DNA of 64,000 nt from Paulownia fortunei. Lineage: Eukaryota > Streptophyta > Magnoliopsida > Lamiales > Paulowniaceae. The notes beneath the pieces were generated by a model, which made no database searches, had not been told where the DNA came from, and saw nothing but the letters and a program-made list of their open reading frames with translations. A program made the position numbers and the translations under genes. The stretch's first letter is position 1. Each line of letters starts with the position of its first letter. Below, in pieces: positions 37,005-47,920 of this stretch. Location: positions 3,790,001 to 3,854,000 of the forward strand of contig CM033108.1 of assembly GCA_019321725.1 (NCBI GenBank), read 5' to 3'.

Positions 37005-37760
37005 GGCCCTGTTTGTTTGGCAGGAAATGGCATCCAATTTGGGGAATCTGATTGGCAGGAAATGGCATCCAATTTGGGGAATCTGATTGCAAGGCATCAG
37101 ATTTTTGTGTTTGACAAGATTTCTTAAGTGTTAGGAGAGGAAACAGATTCATTGAAACCAGGAATATTGAAGCTAAAATTGAAGTATCTTAGTCCCTATT
37201 TTTCTATGGTATTCTTATCCCCTTCCCCTTGGAATCTGAAACTAAAGTCTTTTTCTAATCATATGAATATAGTATGTATATATATTTTCGTAATATATAC
37301 TTAGATATACTTATTATGTAAATATTTATCTGTATGGTAAGTATATATTTATTTGTATTCATATATATTACTTTATATATGCTTAGTATATGTACAATAT
37401 GTAAAATAAATATATATGATTTTTGTACATACATATATGTACACACATACATACATATACATTATGTATTTATAAATATATATATGTTTTTAAGTATAGT
37501 TATTCATATAAATCTTATATATACATTTCTATATTCATATATATTTATACGTTTGTTTGTATATATTTATAACAAGGACATTTTTGTCAACTTATTCAAA
37601 TGTGAATTCCATTCATGATACCAAAAATTTGACAAGGAATTTGCTTCATTCCCTTAAATTCCTTGTGCTATTCAAACACCTAGTGGAATCACATTTGTGG
37701 CATATTCCTAGCAATCACATTCTCTATGTCAGATTCCATTCCCACCAAACAAATGGGGCC
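37005..37760. mobile_element. MITE-like element with GGCCC...TTTGTTTGG terminal inverted repeats
   Basis: The left end reads GGCCCTGTTTGTTTGGCAGGAAATGG. The right end, reverse-complemented, reads GGCCCCATTTGTTTGGTGGGAATGG. The flanks are TTA on the left and TTC on the right, an imperfect fit to the three-base target duplication of PIF/Harbinger elements. The interior has a 35-bp tandem duplication (37019-37053 and 37054-37088) and a TA/CATA-rich low-complexity core at about 37260-37570. Confidence 0.65.
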
Positions 37761-37924
37761 TTCGAAGCCTATACGTTACTAGACTTAGTTATAGGGTTTA
37801 TGCTGTATTTATTTGCTCAAGAAACCAATGGGTTTGATATTTGATCTATCTACTCTATATACGGGACAACAACAATTTCAAATTATACACGATGCAAAAT
37901 GCACTGTTAGGCTTTTGATCTTTT

Positions 37925-38056
37925 TTTCCCTCATTGGTTGTAGATATTGATAGACTTTATAAGCAAATGTGTTACTCCATCCAACAGCATGTTGGTTCAG
38001 GTTGGAACACTCATGGGATTATAGATTGGGCCCTGCTTTAACATGGTATTAGAGCT
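37925..38056 (+). mobile_element. LTR retrotransposon relic: LTR 3' end and tRNA-Met primer-binding site
   Basis: CCCTCATTGGTTGTAGATATTG...ACTTTATAAGC...GATTGGGCCCTGCTTTAACA leads into TGGTATTAGAGC at about 38045-38056. That is one mismatch from the TGGTATCAGAGC primer-binding site, complementary to initiator methionine tRNA, that directly follows LTRs in many plant retroelements. I see no gag or pol frame downstream, so the rest of the element is lost or unrecognisable. Confidence 0.6.
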
Positions 38057-39690
38057 TTGGTTTGTGTTGCTCATCGTTAACTACCATGCCTGGCCTGCTC
38101 TTGTTTCGAGTGCTGAGTATCAGTTGGATGCCACTTGCCACTCTGGAGTATCTTATTTGACATTTCTAGTGGTCACTCAAGTATAGCTTTGGTCTATTAT
38201 CTGCTATTTTTCGTACTTCTCAACAGTGTAACCCTAACACAAACAAAAGATAAATTTCAATTTGATATGACTAATATTCTAGCTTAAGTTTTGAGGATAA
38301 TTAGCAACATAGATGCTAATGAATGCGAAAATGCCTCATTTCTATTTTTATTCAAGTTTAGACTAATTTGTTCTTCAAAATGCTTTCTAGATCTGCAATC
38401 TTCATGTTAGATGATTCTCAAGTACTCTAGTTAGAATAATTGCTATTATTGTAAAAAGACTTTAATCCATAAAAATCAACACTCAAAATAAATCAATGGG
38501 CGCGATCGGATTTATAAAAATTATTTTCACAATTTGAACTGAAAATGTGGTTTTTCTAAATTTTTGATATTTTTATTAGAATTTTAAAAAAGAAACACCT
38601 ATTTTGAGTGCATATACATTATTTTCGAAAGTATATACATCATTTTCCGAAAAGAAAAATGTTCTATTATCAAAGACGCTCTTTGCTAAACATTCAAAAA
38701 TGAATAAATTAAGTATTTTTCTCAAAATAATTAAATCAATATGCTAATTCCATTGATCAAACTTTGCAACAAACTAATTCAAATACATTTCAATTTTGCT
38801 TATAAACTAAAGAGATCTTCTAAAACTTTTTTTTGAAAAAAAGATAGAAAACATACACGAAAATTAATCCAAACATTACCTATATATTTGAAAAAATCAT
38901 GTAATGAATTTAATTTGATACGATAGTAGTTATAAATTTCGGCACACAATTTCATAAATCTCAAGTTGTTTTTGATCTTTTTTGAAGTTGGGGTGGCAAA
39001 GTGAGAAAGTGAGCAAAGTTCGGGGGTAAAGTGCAATAACCTTAACATAATTTGACGGTTTTGCCCTTTAAAATCAGATTTTCCTTACGTAAGGGAATCC
39101 CAATGAAATATTCCGCTGGAATTCTAAAATTCAGTCAATAAAAATGTGTAGTCGGATGTAAAATGTTAAAAAATTTGTTTAGGTGGCAAAGTGTGAAGCA
39201 CGCATTGTTCGGATGGCAAAATAATTTTTTCCCATAAAAAAATTACAGATGCCTCATTAATATTTCACTGTCAATTACCTGGTACTAATTCCAAGAATTG
39301 AAAATCCACACGAAAATGATTTTCTTGGTTTCTTATGCACTTTTATACTTGTATTATGTAAGATTATATAGTTCGTGAGATAAGATGGGTCAGGTAAAAT
39401 GATGTTGCATTGTTGTGCTTGAATCATGTAAGATGTTCTATTGTTTAATCTACTTAAGAGAATGGTTGGGTTGGTAGATATGATAATTTCAACCCCAAAT
39501 GCATCACCTTGCCATTATAATGTGAAATAGAGAAGCCTATTTATCTATCCTCTCACTCTACAGATCTAAAGTATGAGATGCCATTTAAAGTGAGCATCAT
39601 CTTATGTATATTTTTTTTCCTCAGGCAGTATATATGATGGTTGCCATTAAATTTTAAACTAATATAAGCTCTACATCACATGGAGTAGAG
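38057..39690. other. Intergenic region with repeat fragments
   Basis: No gene is visible. The segment at about 38985-39235 (GGGGTGGCAAAGTGAG...GACGGTTTTGCC...GGATGGCAAAATAATTTTTTCCC) is a further copy of the terminal sequence of the foldback element at 34735-36725. Confidence 0.5.
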
Positions 39691-39695
39691 CACAA

Positions 39696-40115
39696 GTGTA
39701 CGATTCAGTGTTGGATGACTTGTATTCAACAAACCTTATGAATTTGAGATTTTGTGTTATGAAAAAAAATAGTTCTGCAAATGGTGTGCAATGTTATATG
39801 TTCCATCACAAATGGGACTTTTATTTTGTCCCTGATTGGACATTGGATATTACTTTTACTAGAAAAAGAATTCAATGGCAATTTTGGAAGTTGGTTAATG
39901 AGTTGAGTGATGGACTTGTTTCATTTCTTTGGTGTGTTTCAATGCCCATCATTTTCTTCCCACTTCTAGATTCTCTTGAGCTTGTATGCTTGAAACTTTT
40001 GTTGGCATTTTTCATGGCTGGTGTAACCTGCTCTTGTAGAAAATCAGAGTTTTTTGAAGCCCTAAGCAGTGCAGAAAAACAAGTGCATGATTATCAATCT
40101 CAATTCAAACACTGA
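39696..40115 (+). CDS. Unidentified 139-aa open frame
   Basis: This is the longest uninterrupted frame in the 30-53 kb block. Its composition is not low-complexity: it is rich in W, F and C (for example DWTLDITFTRKRIQWQFW), with a hydrophobic middle (about residues 78-112) that could be a membrane segment, and a hydrophilic tail EALSSAEKQVHDYQSQFKH. I recognise no family. No promoter or splice context supports it strongly, so it could be a chance frame or part of a decayed gene. Confidence 0.25.
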   Translation: MYDSVLDDLYSTNLMNLRFCVMKKNSSANGVQCYMFHHKWDFYFVPDWTLDITFTRKRIQWQFWKLVNELSDGLVSFLWCVSMPIIFFPLLDSLELVCLKLLLAFFMAGVTCSCRKSEFFEALSSAEKQVHDYQSQFKH

Positions 40116-40634
40116 ATGATGATTTCAAACAGCTGATTGATTGGACAAAATGATTATATTGCCATGGAAAGATTCTAAAAACTGAGTTCAACATTTTCCA
40201 TTTTCTCCCATGTTCCATAAAATGTGGTGCTGATTGTGCTATCACATTCACCTATACTAATCCACAGTAGGAGAACCATCTTAGCTTTATGTCTCAAGTC
40301 TACTAGTAAGCTTGTATCACAAAAAATAGTTTGAGGCACTTGAGGCATACTAATTGGTAGTTCAGTGAATTTGTTACTGTAAAAACACCGGCTTTAAATA
40401 AGTGTACACTTTACAAAGATGTATATTTCTCTTCGTATAGGTGTACTTTTCTCTAATATAATTTTTTTTGTGGATTATGGAAAAGTTTAGACACTACAGA
40501 GGATTATTAAAAGAACCCTTTGGCTCCAACAAAAGCCTGTCAATGAACTGTTCATCAGGGCACTTAGTGCTATGTATTTGAGAGAGGATAGAGTCCTCTA
40601 TCCCAAATTCAATATGTTGGCGTAGATAATCTAA

Positions 40635-40988
40635 GGCAATGTTTGGTTTTATTTTGGGAGTTTAGGGAGAAATGCTTTGGGGGGAAGCAATTTGAGAAGA
40701 AAAGTATTGTTTGGTTTGCGTTTTGGGGAAGAATGCCATGTCTGTCATGTCTTGTAAGGTTTTGTTGAGTAGTGGTGCTTCTTTTAATGTTGTGTTGTAT
40801 TTTTGAATGTAAAAAAAAAGGTATATATTTATGATAAAAAAATTAAAAAATGTAATGATGCTGATATATAGTCGGTTCCATTTTGTTATGGGAGAAGAAA
40901 AAATTATTTTGGGAGAATGAGGAAAACAATCAATGTTTGATTCTGGGGGAAAGAAAACTCTTTCCCCGGAATAAATCCAAACATAGCC
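40635..40988. mobile_element. Tourist-like (PIF/Harbinger) MITE, 354 bp
   Basis: The terminal inverted repeats are GGCAATGTTTGGTTTTATTTTGGG on the left and, reverse-complemented, GGCTATGTTTGGATTTATTCCGGGG on the right. The element is flanked by TAA on both sides (40632-40634 and 40989-40991), the three-base duplication typical of PIF/Harbinger insertions. It has no coding capacity and so would depend on a transposase elsewhere. Confidence 0.85.
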
Positions 40989-41055
40989 TAAGCTTCTTGC
41001 ATTTCTTTCTTTTATAATTACCCAACTCATCACAAAACAAGAATACTACATTTGC

Positions 41056-41354
41056 GCCCCCGTTGGCATGGCGCAGTGATGAGCATTTGGGGAAAAATGT
41101 ATTAGGTCGTGGGTTCGATTCCTTCTCGGATGCAGGAGCGTAGCGTGCCTGTTGGCCCATCCAGGGGTCTCGTCTGTGCTTAAGTTGGGTCAAGAGGGAC
41201 AGAATAACCGATACGAATGTCCGACTTGGGTGCGCACTGCTAGTCCACCGAATTTATCGGAGGACCGAACCATGGGGAAGGCCGGTTCTCTCCCAGAATT
41301 AGTCTGGGGCCCAAAGGGCTTTGAGAACCTGGGTATAAAATAAAAAATAAAAAA
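41056..41354 (+). mobile_element. tRNA-derived SINE with target-site duplications
   Basis: The 5' part has an A box-like TGGCGCAGTGATGAGC (about 41069-41084) and a perfect B box GGTTCGATTCC (about 41112-41122), as in an RNA polymerase III promoter. A body of about 200 bases unrelated to tRNA follows, then an A-rich tail (TAAAATAAAAAATAAAAAA). The flanks are AATACTACATTTGC (41042-41055) and AATACTAGATTTGC (41355-41368), a 14-base target duplication with one mismatch. The GC content is well above the surroundings, as expected for a fairly young insertion. Confidence 0.9.
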
Positions 41355-42689
41355 AATACTAGATTTGCATTTCTAGTATGCTTCTTCTGAAGCTGCAAAC
41401 TGATTTGCACAAAAAGTCACAGACTAGCCTGTTTTCAATATAAAATGGTAAATGCATTGCTTCAAAGTTTTATAGTTGGTTGACAACGATGGAAGTGGTG
41501 ATTAAGCTCGTTATTCTCCTCGCTAATCAAAGATTGTACTAAAAAGCTTATGAGGTCTTCTCTGAGTATTGATTCTATTCAGATCCATTATCCAAGTAAA
41601 GCTTTATTATTTTGAACTTTTGCCTTTCAGATTACTTCTCATTGTGAAAGTCTTGCTCCACTTCTTTTTCTTTCGTATGAATTTAATGTGTTGATTTTGA
41701 CCTTTTTCAGACAAGTGAAATCAGAGAACACCCTGTTCTCAATTTAAATCCAGTCAACTTCTATTTCTCCAATAAACATTGTAATTTGAAGTTGCATTTT
41801 AACTTTTTTTGGACCCTTGAAGAAGTGAATTTTAGATTTGTTCATGACTCCAATATTTTGACACTGGTATTTTCAATTCTCTTCTCTACTTGGATCTACA
41901 TTGAACTGCAAGACATGTTATCTTTTGATGCCTGCTTGAATATGATAGATTATTTCTTCTCTGTTTGTGTCCCACACTCATGTTGCTTTTACCCGTGATG
42001 CCTATTTTTTTTTTTTTTTTTCCTTTCTAAAATATTTTCACTTCACCACAGCTTTTATGAGCTTTGGCAACATTGTCAATCAGTTTCAGGAGTCTCAGAG
42101 TTCAAAAAAATGTATGTTCTTACATGGTTGATTTTTTTGACATTTTGGTCAGGATATTTTCCCCCACTGACAACTTATAGCAAGCATCGTAATGTTGATG
42201 TGAGAGTTTTGTTTCTAAATCTGCCCGAAAATTGCTGCAAGTTTTAATGGCAAGCAGGTTCTACTCTTCTGGTTGATTTACATATCGGATCATCAGCTTC
42301 TGATTGTAGAGAGGATCCAACTCTTCTTGCACCACCCTTTGAGTTTGATTTGTTTTAGGGTGCATAAAGTTTTGCTTCGGCTTTGCTTCTCTTCTGTGCA
42401 TGCATAGTTTTCAAAACTTCCCTTGTTAAATTGTGTTCAAATTCAGAACAGATTGCTGTACAAGTTTCTGGATCCCTATTTGGCTTGAGTTAATATTTGT
42501 ACATATTACGCGTTTTATTAGTCTTCTAATGCCCTTATCCGGGCATGCAATGTGTAGTAGGTGTTGTACAATACTTATGAAAGAATTACATGATGATGAT
42601 GAGCATTGCTATAGTACAGTGGAGAGCATGTATTCTTTGAAAACGAGTGTATAATAATGACCCAATACCGCAACTTTTGGCACTGCTTC

Positions 42690-42915
42690 ACCTGAAATCA
42701 ATGTCATGAAAGCCATAAAACTCGGGGGAGGCACTGCTTTGTAAGGATGAAATTGGTGAATCTGTTGACTTGAGAATCAATTGTGACCAGGGAATTGAAA
42801 AGCATGGTGGCAGTGGAAACATAAAAGCCATTAGAGAAGGTCCTTTGTTTGCGCAGATTGTCATCCATGGTGAGTGGACTCGATTCAATAGAGCATCAAA
42901 TATCTCTGAAAAGCA
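42690..42915 (+). pseudogene. Exon-like fragment of an unidentified gene
   Basis: One frame reads GEALLCKDEIGESVDLRINCDQGIEK..., then GNIKAIREGPLFAQIVIHGE, then WTRFNRASNISEKQ, and ends at CAG|GTCAGA, a plausible donor. It looks like real protein-coding sequence rather than chance. A second exon-like piece sits at about 42052-42110 (acceptor CACCACAG, SFMSFGNIVNQFQESQ, donor ATGTATGT). I cannot join these into one gene or name a family; the frame upstream of 42690 contains stops. It could be a decayed gene or a missed exon of a real one. Confidence 0.35.
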
Positions 42916-43010
42916 GGTCAGATGGTTGAGTTTGAGATGGGAAGGAACACATATTTTTTGCAACATGAAATTGCTATTTGTTTCTTTTGATGTGTGCAAG
43001 TTAAAGACAT

Positions 43011-46000
43011 AGCATTTAAAGGGTGGTTAAGTTGGTGTAATAGGAAATTTCTCAACTGATTTAAACTTGTTTTGCGAACTTTCTCAGGTTGCTAGCATTT
43101 ACATATTTTGTAATGGGTTTCAACAGTTTTCTTGTATATATGATTATAATGGGGGTGTAGTATGAAAAGGATCAATTGACATAGTTGAGTAAAACTGGAC
43201 ATTGTTGACTTTGTCCAATACCCAAATGCAATGTACTTTGGCTATGGCTTGCCAAAAGCTGACACACACACACAAAAGTTTGTTTAGTGTGTGGGAATGC
43301 CTGAGCCATAAAGGAGCCCAAGAAATCACAACAATTTGATGTGGTGAAAATGCCAAGCACCAAGAAAATAAGCAACGCACCATCTTAGGTACTCATTCTA
43401 ATTTACGCGCACAAGAAGTGTGTGTTTTTTGGGTAGGGCAGAGTAGTCTTGGGTGGGAGGATGGAAGGCTTTCAAATTCATGCATCAGATGTAAGGTAAA
43501 AAATGCAATTTTTAATCCTTCATATCAACAATTCATATGTTAGTATTACCATTAACTTCCATGTTTGTTAAATTAAGTATTACCAAATATATGAATTTAA
43601 TAGTAATTTAAATATATAAATTGTTGATTTTTCAGAGTGTATGTATGAGGATCATTTTACCCCGTGGTTAAGGAGAGGATATGGATTTAATTGGGTTTTC
43701 GTGGGTATGATGCATTTTTTTAGCTTAGGTTAGCGTGTGTGTTGGCACCACATCACTTGTCCAGTTGGCAACCACGTCAAAAAATATTCCTTCTATTCTT
43801 AAAATTTTCAATTTTGACACACGACACGTGGAGTTTTTTTTTTAGGATGTTTTGAAAGTTTTGATAAAAATCGAATCAAATATACCAAAAATTGAAACGT
43901 ACTGAGTAAAATTATCACTATAACAAAATAAAGGACTAAAAGCGAAATCGACTGAGTTACAGAAAAAAAAAGAGTACATTTTGGCCTTTGATGCAACAAG
44001 ACATGCATTAGTCCTTTATGCCTAAACGTTTAATGCTCAAATTCTTGCCATCTCATGAGGAGGTTATTCAAAAACGAACTATTTGATCAAATCTAGTACT
44101 CTTCGTCAATCATCCACCACTTTCTTTCTAATTCATAGTACTTGCAAGAATTTTGGTTGGCTCAAAAGAAAAAAAAAAAGAGAGGAAGTTAAGAAAACAC
44201 GTTCGTCGGCCAACGACCATAACCATGTCAAGATCTTCGAACCAATTTTAAGAGACATTAGAATTATATAGTCCTAGTGATGTTCCATGGTGAGGTTTAA
44301 TAATGTGTCAAATCTTACCAAGTGATGCGCCTAGATTTCCAATTCAAAACTATGCCATTAGTTCATGCATTTCTTAAAATGGACCTAACAAGGGTTAAAC
44401 TGAGGAGATGCCACTAGATGATAGTGAGCCACTAACCCAAAGTTGGGATATCCCTTGAATACATGCATCAAACATCACCTCTAACATTGCATAGTAAAAC
44501 CCAAACAAGATAAAGTCCATATAGAGAGCAATGTTTTCACTATACATATTCTTTGTGGGTGAAATTTTTGGATGAATCAGGTACTGTAGATCGATTGTAT
44601 TGCGCTCGATTCACAGTAAAATACTTTTTGGTAGTACGTGTTTTGAACTTAGAATAGGAATATAGTCACTTTAGAAATTTTTTGATTTGACTTGCAATGA
44701 AATAATTTTTGAGGTGGTTGAAATTGACGTGATTTAAAATAATAGAAAGTGTCGGTTCAATTTTGAATAAGGGTTATTGTGAATTTGATTTACAAATATT
44801 GTCAAATCATCTCGCTTATGTTATGGATGTTATTACACATTTGCTCTCTTGCTCTGTGAAATTTCTAGGCAGGAGGGTTCTCGTGGAACGTTTAATAAAA
44901 AAGATTAATTTACCCTTATTCAACATATATCTCCGTTATATAATTTTATATTCTGAAACTAAAAGTTACTTGCATATTATTCGTATATGAAAAATTAACA
45001 AATAGTTAACGATAAATCACTTCAAATTTTTTTTTTCACTTTCACATATTTATATTCGTTGCTATAATATAATAGATTAACAAAAATAATCATACGTTAT
45101 GTTTTAAACGATTTAATTAATTACCAGTGTTAAACATGCCAATGAACAAACTACAGTAATTAAAGTTTGTGATCTAAAATAATAAAAAACCTTAACTATG
45201 TGCAGTGAAAAGATTATGCAATAATATCCAACCAATAATCTGCTAAATTAATTCCTTCCAAACAGCTGAAAGACTCAGCATCTTGCTGTTCTTAGTGATA
45301 TATGTATGAGTCATGGCATGTAATCATTAACTGAGATTTTGCATAATGCTAACAAACTATTTTAACCTATGAAGTCATGACACGTGGTTTTTGTGTCGAA
45401 ATTATAATTATATTAATCCAACTCAAATCTTGATTTTTTACTATTTTTACTATGTTTCAATCATAACTTGATTTACACCTAATGTCTTTATTATATTACG
45501 TGTCAGTTGTAGATCAACTTACACTTTGAGATGCGATGAATTATTATTAGGGATATAAATAAATTGTGTTGAGTCGGACACATTATTTGTTTAAATTATT
45601 ATCGATTTTTAAAAAGTATATTTGTACTTGATTTGATTATCAATCGAATCGAATTTGAACGAGTTTCAATCGAATCAAATATAAGATTATGTCGAGTTTT
45701 ATTATTTTTTTTACTGATCGAGTGGGTTCGAGCCAAGTTTCATATATTTTAGAATGAAAATTGTGTTCAAAGTTGATTTGTTATATTTAATGAATCGAGT
45801 TTAAATAATATTTTAGTGATCGATCTCGAATTGAGTATGTATAATTTGATTTATATTACAATCTTAATTATTACAAGATGTAGTAAAGCCAACGAGATGA
45901 TTTTTTAGGGTAATAAGTGATATAAATTAACCCAAAATGTAATAATTATTATGAAAGAGAGTGCTGCTGATGAAGATGGAGGGGTTTACTTAGAAGTCAA

Positions 46001-46400
46001 ACATGAAAAAAGATTGACAATTTGATTTGTTAAAAAGTAAAAATATAAATTAAAAATCTTTTGTGCTGCTAAAAGTTTTGAGTGGACAAGACCTACTTTA
46101 AGATCAATCAACTATTTATTTTGACTTAGGTTCTTGCTATTAATTGACAACCCTTGAAACAATATTTATTTTTTTTTGACAAATTTTTTTATAGTAATTA
46201 TAGCTATATCTTTGTTATTATTGTTTATATATTTTTTGGTAATTTGACCATGTGGGCATAAAAGTACAACTACTACATGCATAGTATAAAATTGGTGAAC
46301 AAACTCTTATAAGATATGGACACATGCACAATTGGCATGATGGTCTTATTGTAGAAATTAGCACCACAAGATATGATGATCAAGTGCACCATGACAAGTC
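43011..46400. other. Intergenic region without a recognisable gene
   Basis: AT-rich, with a short CA run near 43261. Around 45550-45850 the sequence repeatedly uses TCGAATCGAA / CGAGTTT / GATCGATCTCGAATTGAG words, a style common in decayed plant repeats. I see no coding domain. Confidence 0.5.
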
Positions 46401-46410
46401 CTAGGGCATT

Positions 46411-46444
46411 TCTTTTAGTACATAACTTGAATTGACAAGAAACA

Positions 46445-46486
<42 letters not shown>

Positions 46487-46527
46487 CTTTTAGTACATAA
46501 CTTGAATTGCCAAGAAACAATATATAC

Positions 46528-46570
<43 letters not shown>

Positions 46571-46600
46571 ATATATGATGTATACATCATTGATAATGGT
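46411..46600. repeat. Duplicated leader with (AC)n and (TA)n runs
   Basis: TCTTTTAGTACATAACTTGAATTG(A/C)CAAGAAACAATA occurs twice (near 46411-46447 and 46487-46522). It is followed first by an AC run (46446-46475) and then by long TA runs (46531-46577). Confidence 0.85.
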
Positions 46601-46746
46601 ACATAGTTCCATAAGGGCATTATGGTCCTTTTATAACGATGACTCCCAACTATTAATTTACGAACAACCTTCATTTTTATGAAAATAATAAGTAATGCAT
46701 CCTTATAACTATCCTTTTATTTTTAATTAGTACTTACATAATTTAT

Positions 46747-46804
<58 letters not shown>

Positions 46805-47195
46805 ATATATATATAATATATATATATAACAAAAATCATTGATAATGGTACATAGTTCTATAAGGGCATTATGGTCCTTTTATAATGACGATTCCCAACT
46901 ATTAATTTACGAAAAACCTTCATTTTTATGAAAATAATAAGTAATGCATCCTTATAACTATCCTTTTATTTTTAATTAGTACTTACATAATTTATTCTCT
47001 CTCTCTCTATATATATATATATAACAAAAATCATTGATAATGGTACATAGTTCCATAAGGGCATTATGGTCCTTTTATAATGACGACTCCCAACTATTAA
47101 TTTACGAACAACCTTCATTTTTATGAAAATAACAAGTAATACATCCTTATAACTATCCTTTTATTTTTAATTAGTACTTACATAATTTATTCTAT
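46586..47195. repeat. Three near-identical tandem copies of a 165-bp unit with CT/TA spacers
   Basis: Copies start at 46586, 46835 and 47030. Each reads ATCATTGATAATGGTACATAG, TAAGGGCATTATGGTCCTTTTATAA, CCAACTATTAATTTACGA, CCTTCATTTTTATGAAAATAA, CATCCTTATAACTATCC and TTAGTACTTACATAATTTATTCT. The spacers are (CT)n(TA)n runs that shrink from copy to copy and are absent after the third. Only a few substitutions separate the copies. Confidence 0.92.
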
Positions 47196-47840
47196 ATATT
47201 TAATTTGTACGTTGAAAGATTTTGAATTTTGTTAGGTTACGATGTAATAAAAAAAATTATAAATCAAAAGTCAGAACTCTTGAAAATAGTAATGATTGCA
47301 CCATAAAAAAAGTCTTAATGCTTTATTAATTATTACAAGGAGAAGAGGATTGGAAATTGGTTGGAGGATTTTTAAAAGAGAGAAGGAAAGGCAAAAATAC
47401 AAATTTTTAGTGCTGAGTTTACCTACTTATTCCATTCTTGACAATTTTTTCTTTTATTTATTTTTTCTTCTTTTTATGAACATTACGTGTAATAAATGAA
47501 AGAATTTAGTGGTTTGAGAAGTTTCATGCGAAAAGTTTTCGTGTCCAAAATTTATCTAACTTTTTCATTTTTTGGATTCAAATTTATCAAGGTTTGACTC
47601 ACTAAGTGTATTTTGATTTGTGTTTCTTTATATATTCTAATTCATATATACACGATAAATGTATATAACTTATAACCAAGTATTTATTATTTTTTTTATA
47701 CATTTGTTGTTTGTTTATAATATAAAATAAAATATAAAATATAAATTTAAATGAGAGTTGTAAATGTGAGATTGAATTTTGCAAACTATTACTTTTATTT
47801 TTAAAATAGTGATTAGAAATTAGTAATATAACGTCATTAA

Positions 47841-47920
47841 TTGAGTAAGGTCGTTTCAGAAAGAATGTTACTATTATTTATTGAGTAAGGTCGTTTCAGA
47901 AAGAATGTTACTATTATTTA
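47841..47920. repeat. Perfect 40-bp tandem duplication
   Basis: TTGAGTAAGGTCGTTTCAGA followed by AAGAATGTTACTATTATTTA appears twice head to tail without a mismatch. Confidence 0.95.

Noticed and set aside
41056..41130. tRNA gene
   Set aside because: The A and B boxes are present, but the segment does not close into a cloverleaf, runs on into a non-tRNA body with an A-rich tail and is flanked by target duplications; it is a SINE head.
46273..46674. 133-codon minus-strand frame
   Set aside because: Much of it is translated AC and TA microsatellite (YIYIYIY and CVCVCVC runs) and repeat units, not a gene.
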